A stretch of 21,901 nt of DNA from DASSTJ01 sp035707965 (GTDB lineage Bacteria; Actinomycetota; Actinomycetes; Actinomycetales; Angustibacteraceae), in contig DASSTJ010000099.1 in NCBI GenBank assembly GCA_035707965.1, forward strand, positions 1 through 21,901, read 5' to 3'. The notes beneath the pieces are model-generated. The model was not told where the DNA came from. It saw only the letters and a program-made list of their open reading frames with translations, and searched no databases. This document shows, piece by piece, positions 14,217-21,839 of the stretch. The position numbers and the translations under genes were made by a program. Position 1 is the stretch's first letter. The number at the start of each line of letters is the position of its first letter.

Positions 14217-15275
14217 TCAGCGGTCCGTCGGAGCCCCGCGGTCGTTCCCTCCGTCGCCGTCGGAGTCGTCGGAGTCGTCGGCCCCGGTCGCTGCGTCAGC
14301 ATCGTTGCCGGTGTGGTTGGCGAGGAAGCGCTCGACCTCGGCACCGAGCTCGTCCGCCGACGGCAACGGGACGTCCGTGCTCGACAGCAGCGCGGTCCGG
14401 CCGCGTGCGCCCACGTAGGCGTCGTACTGCTGCTCGAGCGCGTGGACCACCCGAGCCACCTCGTCGGAGCCGGCCACGTGCTCGGCGATCGCCTGACGCG
14501 TCTCCTCGGCGGCGGTGAGCAGAGCGGTCGTCGGGAGGTCGAGGCCAGCGCTCATCGCCAGCTGGTCGATGAGGAGTGCGGCCGCGCCCGGGTACGGCGT
14601 GTCGGCGAGGTAGTGCGGAACCTGGACGACGAAGCCCTGCGCGTCGTGACCCCACTCCCCCAGACGCAGCTCGAGCATCGCGGCAGCGGACCCCGGCACC
14701 TGCACGGTCGGGAAGTGGCCCATCGGCGGCAGTCCGTCGACCGGCGCGGCCAGGTCGGGCCGGGTGCCGTGCGTGATGATCCCGAGCGGCCGCGTGTGCG
14801 GGACGGCCATCGGGATCGCGTGCACGGCCACCGTGCGTGAGACACCCAGGTGCTCCACGAGCTGTCTCACCGCCACCGCGAACCGCTCCCACTGCACGTC
14901 GGGCTCCGGGCCGGCGAGCAGGAAGAACGGCACGCCCTGCCGGTCCACGAGCTCGTGCAGCTCGAGCCGGGGCGCCTGGTACGAGGAGTAGTGGTCCTGC
15001 TCGAAGACCATCGCGGGACGGCGCGAGCGGTAGTCCACGAGCTGGTCCGCGTCGAAGGTCGCGACCAGCTCGTGGGGCAGGTGCTCCAGCAGGTGGTCGC
15101 CCACGATGCGGGTGACCGAACCGGCGTCGATGAAGCCGGTCAGGGCGTGCAAGAGGACCGGGCCGTCCGGCAGGGTCTGGTCCGACGTCGACGGGGCCGC
15201 CGCGTGCGCGCGCTGCCCGAGGCGCCGGTCCGTCCAGCGCGGCTCGAGCGAGTACAGCTGCTCGGGATCCAGCAC
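14217..15275 (-). CDS. PAC2-family protein
   Basis: This 352-residue protein matches the PAC2 (proteasome assembly chaperone 2-like) family: VLLHALTGFIDAGSVTRIVGDHLLEHL near the N-terminus, PAMVFEQDHY, PFFLLAGPEPDVQWERF, AVHAIPMAVPHTRPLGIITHGTR and a helical C-terminal half (VARVVHALEQQYDAYV). In eukaryotes PAC2 helps build the proteasome; bacterial members are widespread in actinomycetes, which may own a proteasome, but their role is not settled. The last 35 residues are acidic and low-complexity (Asp/Ser/Gly-rich), encoded by short GTCGGA-type repeats near 14260-14282. The GTG start at 15275 has a strong AAGGAGG site (15282-15288) 6 nt upstream, so it has a true leader. Confidence 0.88.
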   Translation of the reverse strand: MLDPEQLYSLEPRWTDRRLGQRAHAAAPSTSDQTLPDGPVLLHALTGFIDAGSVTRIVGDHLLEHLPHELVATFDADQLVDYRSRRPAMVFEQDHYSSYQAPRLELHELVDRQGVPFFLLAGPEPDVQWERFAVAVRQLVEHLGVSRTVAVHAIPMAVPHTRPLGIITHGTRPDLAAPVDGLPPMGHFPTVQVPGSAAAMLELRLGEWGHDAQGFVVQVPHYLADTPYPGAAALLIDQLAMSAGLDLPTTALLTAAEETRQAIAEHVAGSDEVARVVHALEQQYDAYVGARGRTALLSSTDVPLPSADELGAEVERFLANHTGNDADAATGADDSDDSDGDGGNDRGAPTDR

Positions 15276-15423
15276 AGTCGTCCTCCTTCAGCGGCCAGCT
15301 GACCGCTCGTCGTCCCCCGGCTAGCCGGGTCCTTCCCCGTCGTCAACGCAGGGCGGGCGCCGATCCATCCCGACCGCGGGCCGGGGCTGTGGATGACGAA
15401 CCGGGCGGGGGCCCGAACCACCC

Positions 15424-15429
15424 TACGGT
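15424..15429 (+). promoter_or_regulatory. -10-like hexamer of the helical-protein / toxin pair
   Basis: TACGGT fits TANNNT and ends 8 nt before ATG 15438; no Shine-Dalgarno sequence is seen. Confidence 0.4.
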
Positions 15430-15437
15430 CGTGGGTC

Positions 15438-15797
15438 ATGATCACGACGACAGAGCCGGCTGGCACCGGTTCGGCTTCCACGACACCGGCCGACGTGAGC
15501 TTCGGCGTCCGCACCGGCGTGCTCCACCAGGAGTGCGAGAGCCTTCGACGAGCCGTCGAGCAGAGCCGCCGGCTGCTCGACCACCCCGGGCTGGTGCGGG
15601 GACGGGCACAGGACTGTGGCGACGACGACCTTCGCGACGCGGCCGCGCTGCTCGCGTCCCGGTGGCAGTACGGGTTGCAGGCGCTCGTCGCCGAGGCCGA
15701 GGCGCTGCTGACGCGGCTACGAGCCGCGACACAGCTGTACGACGACGTCGAGCGGACGTCGACGCTCGGGCCGTTGCCGTCCCGGCCGGCGCGCTGA
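15438..15797 (+). CDS. Small helical protein, likely ESX/T7SS-type partner of the downstream toxin-like protein
   Basis: I do not recognise a named family. The 119-residue product has a disordered Thr/Ser/Ala-rich start (1-20) and two predicted long helices: about 24-49 (VRTGVLHQECESLRRAVEQS) and 64-105. The second carries W76-Q-Y-G79 and ends in Y101-D-D-V-E105, which fits the YxxxD/E export signal of type VII secretion substrates. Size, helical hairpin and this motif recall WXG100 proteins and the small helical partners of LXG toxins. Its TGA overlaps the next gene's ATG (TGATG, sharing base 15797), so the two should be translated together. ATG 15438 is chosen over ATG 15393 because of the TACGGT hexamer. 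No signal peptide or membrane helix is present. Confidence 0.72.
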   Translation: MITTTEPAGTGSASTTPADVSFGVRTGVLHQECESLRRAVEQSRRLLDHPGLVRGRAQDCGDDDLRDAAALLASRWQYGLQALVAEAEALLTRLRAATQLYDDVERTSTLGPLPSRPAR

Positions 15798-17608
15798 TGC
15801 GTGGTTCGGTCGCTCCGCGCCCCGTCGTCGCGTCCGGGAGGCCTGCGTGCGGGCTGGATGGTCTGCGCGTCCTGCCGTGGGCCAGGACGGGCTCCGACGT
15901 GGTGCCCGGCGTCCCCTCGCGCGTCCGTGAGCTCGCCGAGCAGCTGGAGGACGTGGCGCGCGGACTGGGGGTGATGCGCCGTGCGTTCACCTTCGTGCCC
16001 GGTGGCGACTGGTCCGGGCCGGCCTCTCTCGCGTTCACGTCGCTGCTCGACCAGCAGCCAGCCGCCTACGCAGCGGCCGCTCGGTCCATGTCGTCGGCGG
16101 CAAGTGCCGTCCGCAGCCACGCCGCGGTGCTGGAGGTGGCGCAGCAGGACGCCGAGGAGGCCGTCCGGCTCGACGTCGCGGGCGCGCAGGCGACGCTGCG
16201 CTGGCTGGGGTCGGCGTCGGCGTCGCAACCCCGAGTCGTCGGCTCGCCGAGCGACCCCGGCCTCGCCACTCGCCGGCAGGCGCTGGAGCAGGTGGCGCTC
16301 GCGACGCGCCGCGCCCGCGCCAGCGCGGCGAGCACGACAAGCACCCTTCGCGACGCCGCTCACCACGCACCGGACCGCCCCAGGTGGCCCGCGCGCCTCG
16401 CCCGATCCGTCGGTGCCCTCTCGCGCGACGTCGAGCTGGGTGCAGCCGAGACCGTCACCGGCGCGGCGTCCCTCGCCCTCCGGCTGGACCCGAGCAGGCT
16501 GCTGCGCGACCCGGACGGGTACTCGCGCGACGCGGCCGCCACCGGTCACGGCCTGGCGCTGGTCGCCACGCACCCCGGCGAGCTGGTGACGGCCGTCGCC
16601 GACGTCGAGACGTGGCACGAGAACCGCGGACGCTGGCTCGGGCACCTGCTCCCCGACGTCGTCCTCGCCGTCGCCACCGCCGGTGCTGCCCCGGTGGCCG
16701 AGCGCACGGCCAGCACCGCCGCACGGGTGGCGGCGCGCATCGGGCCGAAGGCCCTGCGCGAACCTCTGGCCGAGGCCATCTCCCTCCAAGCGGGGACCGG
16801 TCGGAGCGCTCTGCGGCTGCGCGACGTCCGACCGCACCGCACCACGGCTGACGCCGCGGGCTACCGCACCCCGGTGGCTCCCCTGACCCACGCCGTCGGA
16901 CGGCGGGTCGCTCGCGACGCCCGTTGGGCCGAGCCGCTGCTCACTCCGCGGGTGCAGCGAGCCGTGGCGGAGCTGCAGCGGCGGCCGGGCAGCGCCGACG
17001 CGGTGGTGCAGCTGGGCGGGCTCGACCACGCGGTCAAGGGGCGGGACTCGCTGCTGCGCAAGCTGACCTCCGAGCCAGCGGGCGGCGGGCCCGCTGCACA
17101 CCTCGCGCGTGAGCTCAACGACACGGTGCGCTACACGCTCACCGTCCCCGGTGAGGGGTACGTCACGGGGGCGGTCGACGCGGTGAGCGCCATGGAGGGC
17201 CAGGGGCTCACGCTCACGGCCGCCAAGAGCTTCTGGGGCAGCGATCGCTACCAGGGTCTCAACCTGACGTTCCACGACCCGTTGACCGGTCGCCCGTTCG
17301 AGCTCCAGGTGCACACGCCGGAGAGCTGGGAGGCGACGGTCGACACCCACGTCGACTACGAGTGGTTCCGCTGCACGGGGATACCCCCGGAGCTCCGGCG
17401 GGTCTTCGGCGGCCGCATCGCAGCCCGCTTCGCCACCGTGCCACGACCGGACGACGTCGAGCTGCTGACCGAGCTGCTCCGGCCGCGGCCCGAACCGGCA
17501 CGCACCACCACGCCCGAGATCGCGTCCCTGCTCGACGTCGGTCGCGGCCTGAGGCTCTCGACGAGCGTGCACGGCACCCGCTCCCTAGCCTGTGACGATG
17601 ACGAGTGA
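15797..17608 (+). CDS. Putative T7SS-type polymorphic toxin with C-terminal RelA/SpoT-like domain
   Basis: This 603-residue protein has three parts. Residues ~40-185 are helical (SRVRELAEQLEDVARGL, then G70-D-W72-S-G74 and more helices), like the WxG-type N-termini of type VII secreted effectors. Residues ~210-320 include a hydrophobic patch (HLLPDVVLAVATAGAAPV, 283-300) often seen before the toxic domain in such proteins. Residues ~384-550 resemble a RelA/SpoT synthetase fold: KGRDSLLRKL (414-423), LNDTVRYTLTV (440-450), then Y485-QGLNLTF and F501-ELQVHT-P-E-S, matching the Y-x-S-x-H and E-x-Q-x-R-T elements of RelA-type enzymes, with Asn in place of the His. This suggests a nucleotide pyrophosphotransferase or related enzyme. 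Some such domains are toxins (Tas1, ToxSAS). No T7SS core genes or clear immunity gene are in view. The architecture is inferred by eye and not searched. Confidence 0.65.
   Translation: MRGSVAPRPVVASGRPACGLDGLRVLPWARTGSDVVPGVPSRVRELAEQLEDVARGLGVMRRAFTFVPGGDWSGPASLAFTSLLDQQPAAYAAAARSMSSAASAVRSHAAVLEVAQQDAEEAVRLDVAGAQATLRWLGSASASQPRVVGSPSDPGLATRRQALEQVALATRRARASAASTTSTLRDAAHHAPDRPRWPARLARSVGALSRDVELGAAETVTGAASLALRLDPSRLLRDPDGYSRDAAATGHGLALVATHPGELVTAVADVETWHENRGRWLGHLLPDVVLAVATAGAAPVAERTASTAARVAARIGPKALREPLAEAISLQAGTGRSALRLRDVRPHRTTADAAGYRTPVAPLTHAVGRRVARDARWAEPLLTPRVQRAVAELQRRPGSADAVVQLGGLDHAVKGRDSLLRKLTSEPAGGGPAAHLARELNDTVRYTLTVPGEGYVTGAVDAVSAMEGQGLTLTAAKSFWGSDRYQGLNLTFHDPLTGRPFELQVHTPESWEATVDTHVDYEWFRCTGIPPELRRVFGGRIAARFATVPRPDDVELLTELLRPRPEPARTTTPEIASLLDVGRGLRLSTSVHGTRSLACDDDE
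17586..17591 (+). promoter_or_regulatory. -10 hexamer of the SRPBCC gene, inside the toxin-like gene (leaderless)
   Basis: TAGCCT ends 6 nt before ATG 17598 and lies within the last codons of the upstream gene. Confidence 0.5.
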
Positions 17609-18050
17609 CAGCCCCGTGACGACGTGGGACACGCATGCCGCTCCGGACGAGGTCTGGGCGGTGCTGGCGGACGGGTGGTCGTACGCGGGCTGGGTCGTGG
17701 GCGCGTCCCGGATCCGCTCCGTCGAGCCGGGGTGGCCGTCGGCTGGCACGAGGATCCACCACTCGGCCGGCAGCTGGCCCATCTTGCTCAACGACGAGAC
17801 CACGGTGCTCGAGTCGCAGCCGGGACGCCGTCTCGTCCTTCAGGCGGAAGGTTGGCCGTTCGGGGAGGCGACCGTGGACCTCACCCTCGAGCCGCGAGGC
17901 AGCGGGTGCCGCATCATGATGCGCGAGGACGTCACGAAGGGTCTCGGGCGGGTGGTTCCCAAGCCTGCGCGACAGCTGGCGCTGAAGCCGCGCAACCGCG
18001 AGAGCCTGCGGCGCCTGGCGCTGCTCGCCGAGCGGGCGACACACGGCTGA
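17598..18050 (+). CDS. SRPBCC-domain protein (polyketide cyclase/START-like)
   Basis: The 150-codon region encodes a small helix-grip protein of the SRPBCC superfamily, which binds hydrophobic ligands in a deep pocket. Typical traits are the opening HAAPDEVWAVLADGWSYAGWVVGASRI, a strand pair (PGTRIHHSAGSWPILLNDETTV-like, residues ~45-70), then LVLQAEGWPFGEATVDLTLEP and a closing helix. The chosen ATG 17598 gives 150 residues including the stop; GTG 17592, two codons upstream, is in frame but abuts the -10 element. The gene overlaps the preceding toxin-like gene by 11 bp and is convergent with the FAD oxidoreductase (38-bp gap). SRPBCC genes are often found beside such oxidoreductases in actinomycetes, so a role with it is more likely than toxin immunity. 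Confidence 0.85.
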   Translation: MTSDSPVTTWDTHAAPDEVWAVLADGWSYAGWVVGASRIRSVEPGWPSAGTRIHHSAGSWPILLNDETTVLESQPGRRLVLQAEGWPFGEATVDLTLEPRGSGCRIMMREDVTKGLGRVVPKPARQLALKPRNRESLRRLALLAERATHG

Positions 18051-18088
18051 GGATGTCGAGCAGGCAGACGGTCCACGCGCCCAGAGGG

Positions 18089-19753
18089 TCACCGGTCGTG
18101 CGGCTCTGCCCGGTAGACGAGATCCAAGAGCGCGGACGACGTCGCTCGGCGCAGGACGCCGAACGGTGCGGCGTCGCGGAGCGCGGCCCGGGCCGCCAGG
18201 TAGCCACAGCCTCCGTGCACTCCGCCACTGGGGTGGGCGCCGGCGCTGGCCAGGTACAGCCGGTCGACGACCGTGCGTGGTCCACCCAGCCCCGGCACCG
18301 GACGGAAGACGAGCTGCTGCTGGAGCTGCGCGGTGCCTCCGTTCACGGCCCCGTGCACGAGGTTGCCGTCGGCCCCCTCCAGGTCGCGCGGCCCTTGCAC
18401 CGAGCGGTCGCGCACCAGAGCGCCGAACCCGGGTGCGTGCCGTTCGATGGTGCTCTCGAGGTTCTCGACCAGCTCCGCTACCTGAGCCGGCTCCGGCTGG
18501 TCGCCCCCGGCACTGCGGACGGCCTCCGGCCGGGGCAGATGGGTGTAGGCCCAGAGGCTCTCGGTGCCCGCCGGCGACCGCGTCGGGTCCGCCGTGGTCA
18601 TCTGCCCCACGATCATGAACGGGTGTCGCGGCACGCGTCCGCGCGCGAGGTCCGTCTCCCAGTGCAGCAGGCCGTCGAGACCGGACTGCGGACGGTCGTC
18701 GTCGTCCAGGTCGGCGCCGAGGTGGACGGTGCCCGCGCCGTGCGACCCGGCAGCGCGCCACGGGACGCGGCCGGTCAGCGAGTAGTTCACCTTGACGGTG
18801 GGCAGGTCCCACTCGAAGTGGTCGAGGTCGTCCAGCAGCCGCGCCGGGACCGCGCTGCCCGGCAGCAGGTCGCGGTAGAGCGTCGGTGCCGCGACGTCGG
18901 CGAGCACCGCTCGCCGGGCCCGGACCCGTCGCCCGCCCGCCGTGACGACGCCGAGGGCGCGACCCTGCGGGGCGACGACCGACGTCACCCGTTCCCCCGT
19001 GAGCACGCGGGCTCCCGCGCTCTCCGCCCGCGAGCGCAGGGCCGCCGTGAGCTGACCCGAGCCGCCGACGGGCACGGGGAAGCCGACGTCCTGGCCGAGC
19101 ATCAGCAGAAGCCACCCGAAGGTGCCGCTGACGGGCGCGACCAGCGGCGCGTCGGCGTGGAGGGCGTTGCCTGCGAGCAGCACCCGTCCTCGGTCACCGC
19201 CGAACAGCTCCTGCCCCATGCGCTGGGCCGGCAGCGCGAGGAACCGAGCGAACCGCAGCAGGTCGGTCGCGCCGACGGCTCTGGCCAGTCGGGCTCCCGC
19301 GCGCACGGGCGGCCAGGCCGTGAACAGCGCGTCGAGCAGCGGGCCGCGGAGCCGCTGCCACTGCTGCACCAGCTCCCACCAGGTCTCGCCGTCGCCGGCG
19401 TGGTCGCGGTCGAGCGCAGCAGCGGTCTCGGCCGGGTCGGCGTGCAGGACGCTGCCGGCGTCGTCGTCCGGACCGAGCGGGTGGGCGACGACGGAGGGTG
19501 CACGTGACCACCGCAGCCCGTGCTGCTCCAGCTCGAGCGCCTGCAGCACGGGCGAGCCAGCCCCGAGCGGGTAGAACGCGCTGAAGCGGTCGACCACGAA
19601 CCCGTCGTGCTCGCGGCTGCGCACCGCACCGCCGACCTCGTCCTCGGCCTCGAGCAGGACGACGTCCCAGCCGGCGTCTGCGAGCACCGCAGCGGCGACG
19701 AGCCCGTGGTGGCCGCCGCCGACGACGACGGCGTCCGCGGTCAGGTCGGCCAT
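18089..19753 (-). CDS. NAD(P)/FAD-dependent oxidoreductase, phytoene-desaturase-like
   Basis: This 554-residue flavoprotein starts with an ADP-binding beta-alpha-beta fold: DAVVVGGGHHGLVAAAVLADAGWDVVLLEAEDEVGGAVRS, with the GxGxxG-type glycines and the acidic residue for FAD. The C-terminal YLASAGAHPSGGVHGGCGYLAARAAL is the second FAD-contact motif of the CrtI/phytoene dehydrogenase family. The family oxidises or isomerises hydrophobic polyene or related substrates; no carotenoid genes flank it, so the substrate is open. ATG 19753 is chosen as it falls right before the FAD fold; the frame upstream adds an unconserved 37 residues. Convergent with the SRPBCC gene and divergent from the FabG-like gene, whose start is 128 bp away. 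Confidence 0.9.
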   Translation of the reverse strand: MADLTADAVVVGGGHHGLVAAAVLADAGWDVVLLEAEDEVGGAVRSREHDGFVVDRFSAFYPLGAGSPVLQALELEQHGLRWSRAPSVVAHPLGPDDDAGSVLHADPAETAAALDRDHAGDGETWWELVQQWQRLRGPLLDALFTAWPPVRAGARLARAVGATDLLRFARFLALPAQRMGQELFGGDRGRVLLAGNALHADAPLVAPVSGTFGWLLLMLGQDVGFPVPVGGSGQLTAALRSRAESAGARVLTGERVTSVVAPQGRALGVVTAGGRRVRARRAVLADVAAPTLYRDLLPGSAVPARLLDDLDHFEWDLPTVKVNYSLTGRVPWRAAGSHGAGTVHLGADLDDDDRPQSGLDGLLHWETDLARGRVPRHPFMIVGQMTTADPTRSPAGTESLWAYTHLPRPEAVRSAGGDQPEPAQVAELVENLESTIERHAPGFGALVRDRSVQGPRDLEGADGNLVHGAVNGGTAQLQQQLVFRPVPGLGGPRTVVDRLYLASAGAHPSGGVHGGCGYLAARAALRDAAPFGVLRRATSSALLDLVYRAEPHDR

Positions 19754-19881
19754 GCGGGCAGTCTCGCCCAGCGGCACCGGTGCCGCGACCCGGACACGCC
19801 CCGGCTGCGACGTGCGGGCAGCCGGGGCGGTGCTCGCGTGACAGGATCGGGCGGACGTCGGCACAGCAGCAGGAGGCGTGG

Positions 19882-20646
19882 ATGACCGGGGTGCAGGGCA
19901 GGGTGGCCGTCGTGACGGGCGGCGCCCGAGGGATCGGTGCGGCGACGGCGCGCCGTCTGGTCGCGGGTGGCGCGTCGGTCGCGCTGCTCGATCTCGATGC
20001 CGACGGGGTTCGGCAGACCGCGGAACGGCTCTCTGCGGAGTCCGGCGGCCGGGTCGTCGGTCTCGGGTGCGACGTCACCGACAGCGAGGCGGTGGGGTCA
20101 GCAGTCGCCCGCGTCGCCGACGAGCTCGGTGGGTTGCACGTGCTCGTCAACAACGCCGGCGTCACGCGCGACAACTTGCTGTTCAAGCTGAGCGAGAGCG
20201 ACTGGGACACGGTCATCGCCGTGCACCTCAAGGGCGCGTTCCTCATGACGAAGGCTGCCCAGGCCGTCATGGTCGAGGCGCGGTACGGACGCATCGTCAA
20301 CCTCTCGAGCGTGTCGGCCCTCGGCAACCGCGGCCAGGCCAACTACTCGACGGCGAAGATGGGTCTGCAGGGCTTCACTCGCACCCTCGCCATCGAGCTC
20401 GGCCAGTTCGGCATCACGGCGAACGCGGTGGCCCCCGGCTTCATCGTCAGTGACATGACCGACGGCATGGCGGCGCGCCTGGGTATCACACCGGAGCAGC
20501 TGCACGAGGGCGTGGCGCAGGGCACCCCCGTGCGTCGAGTCGGGCAGGTGGACGACATCGCCCGGGCGGTGGAGTTCCTGGCCGCCGAGGAGTCGTCGTT
20601 CATCACCGGGCAGACGCTGTACGTGGACGGCGGCGCCCGCCTCTGA
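19882..20646 (+). CDS. SDR-family reductase, FabG-like (3-oxoacyl-ACP reductase type)
   Basis: This 254-residue classical short-chain dehydrogenase has the cofactor loop TGGARGIG (12-19), the NNAG motif (90-93), catalytic S142, Y155 and K159 (NLSSVSALGNRGQANYSTAK) and the C-terminal ITGQTLYVDGG. These match 3-oxoacyl-ACP and acetoacetyl-CoA reductases using NADPH. The fourth tetrad residue, Asn in the NLxGxF helix, is His115 here (VIAVHLKGAF), a variation seen in some SDR subgroups. ATG 19882 has a good AGGAGG site (19871-19876) 5 nt upstream; the frame upstream overlaps no gene and is unconserved. No fatty-acid synthase genes flank it, so the exact substrate is not fixed. Its end lies 4 bp from the convergent App1-like gene. 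Confidence 0.92.
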   Translation: MTGVQGRVAVVTGGARGIGAATARRLVAGGASVALLDLDADGVRQTAERLSAESGGRVVGLGCDVTDSEAVGSAVARVADELGGLHVLVNNAGVTRDNLLFKLSESDWDTVIAVHLKGAFLMTKAAQAVMVEARYGRIVNLSSVSALGNRGQANYSTAKMGLQGFTRTLAIELGQFGITANAVAPGFIVSDMTDGMAARLGITPEQLHEGVAQGTPVRRVGQVDDIARAVEFLAAEESSFITGQTLYVDGGARL

Positions 20647-20650
20647 CGGG

Positions 20651-21826
20651 CTAGGGCGCCAGCGTGCCGTCGTCCAGCAGGCCGAGCCGACGCAGCTCCG
20701 CCACGAGGGCGTGCCCGTTCGGGCCGAGCACCCACGGCACTGGTGTGGTGCTCGCGCCCCGGGTCTCGGCGTCCCGCGTGGTGGACAGCGGCATGGGCAG
20801 GCCGTGGGTCAGCAGCTGTTCCGTCGCCCCGAGCTGGCGGATGACGACGGCCCGCACGGCGTCGGGCCGTGCCCAGACGAGCTCGTCGTACAGCTGGGGG
20901 TCGTGCTGCCCGTCGTCACCGACGAGCACCCAGCGCAGCTGCGGCAGCTCGTCGAGGAGGCGCCGGAACGTCGCTCGCTTGTGGTCCTGACCCGACCGGA
21001 ACCATCCGTCCGGGGTCGGGCCCCAGTCGGTGAGCAGCGTCGGGCCGGCCGGCAGCCGCAGCCGCCGCAGGAACCGCTGCAGCGCGGGGGCCACGTTCCA
21101 CGCGCCCGTCGACACGTAGACGACGAACGCGTCGGGGGCCTGCCGGGTCAGCGCGCGGAAGAGGTCGACGGTGCCCGGTACCGGACGTCGGGACTCCTCG
21201 TGCCGCACGAACGTGTTCCAGAACGCGAGGAACGGCCGTGGCAACGCCGTCACGAGGACGGTGTCGTCGACGTCGGTGATGATGCCGAGCCGTTCGCGCG
21301 GGCCGACGACGCGCAGCGCCGCGACGACGTCGGGTGAGTCCGGCACCCTGAGCACGGCGCTGGACCAGCCGGGCGGCAGCGGTACCGGCACCACGGTGTC
21401 GATGTACCCGCCTCGGCTGCTCTCGACGACGTGGCGGACGCCGCCGACCTCGATGGTCACCGGGACGCCGGCGAGCTTGGCGCTCACGAAGTGGCGCCAG
21501 CCGCGCACCGACCGCTCGCCGGAGCGCCCGACGCCCGGCGGCGACAGCAGCACCCGTCCGAGCACCCGCACCCAGCCGTCCGTGGTCACTGCGGCGGCGT
21601 GGTCGTCACCATCGACGGGGCGACCGCGGCCCGCGGCAGGAGCACGGCCGTACCCCGTGTAGGGAAGCACCCGCGGACGCCAGCCGCGGCGACGAAGCAG
21701 CCGGGCGGCGGTGCGGTTGAGGGCGTCCTCCACGCGGGCGGCGCGGTGCAGAGGCGGCGGCGGGGTCGACCGGGAGTCGAACGCGGACGTCGGCGGGCTC
21801 GCCTCGTCGTCCGCCGCACTGGTCAC
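20651..21826 (-). CDS. App1-family phosphatase-like protein (DUF2183)
   Basis: The C-terminal half (from about residue 180) matches the App1 phosphatidate-phosphatase catalytic domain, a HAD-like fold: LGIITDVDDTVLVT holds the nucleophile Asp pair (DVDDT, ~185-189), FVVYVSTGAWNV the conserved Ser/Thr loop, WFRSGQDHKRATFRRLL the Lys, and LVGDDGQHDPQLY the GDD motif. The N-terminal half carries a domain typical of these actinobacterial proteins (VLGRVLLSPP, GGYIDTVVPVPLPPGW). Yeast App1 removes phosphate from phosphatidate; the bacterial substrate is unproven. GTG 21826 (391 residues) is preferred since TAGGGT lies 7 nt upstream; GTG 21835 would overlap that hexamer. The frame is open to the window edge, so an even earlier start cannot be excluded. 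Confidence 0.85.
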   Translation of the reverse strand: MTSAADDEASPPTSAFDSRSTPPPPLHRAARVEDALNRTAARLLRRRGWRPRVLPYTGYGRAPAAGRGRPVDGDDHAAAVTTDGWVRVLGRVLLSPPGVGRSGERSVRGWRHFVSAKLAGVPVTIEVGGVRHVVESSRGGYIDTVVPVPLPPGWSSAVLRVPDSPDVVAALRVVGPRERLGIITDVDDTVLVTALPRPFLAFWNTFVRHEESRRPVPGTVDLFRALTRQAPDAFVVYVSTGAWNVAPALQRFLRRLRLPAGPTLLTDWGPTPDGWFRSGQDHKRATFRRLLDELPQLRWVLVGDDGQHDPQLYDELVWARPDAVRAVVIRQLGATEQLLTHGLPMPLSTTRDAETRGASTTPVPWVLGPNGHALVAELRRLGLLDDGTLAP

Positions 21827-21833
21827 CTCGCTC

Positions 21834-21839
21834 ACCCTA
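21834..21839 (-). promoter_or_regulatory. -10-like hexamer of the App1-like gene (leaderless)
   Basis: TAGGGT on the minus strand ends 7 nt before GTG 21826, the same layout as for selD and the ABC-F gene. Bases 21840-21901 hold no feature I can support. Confidence 0.4.

Noticed and set aside
14255..14285. Short GTCGGA-type direct repeats
   Set aside because: They simply encode the Asp/Ser-rich acidic tail of the PAC2 protein; no tandem repeat element beyond that.
11807..14518. A 903-codon plus-strand open frame antisense to serA
   Set aside because: Low-complexity Arg/Pro/Ala-rich translation, and it spans several real genes on both strands.
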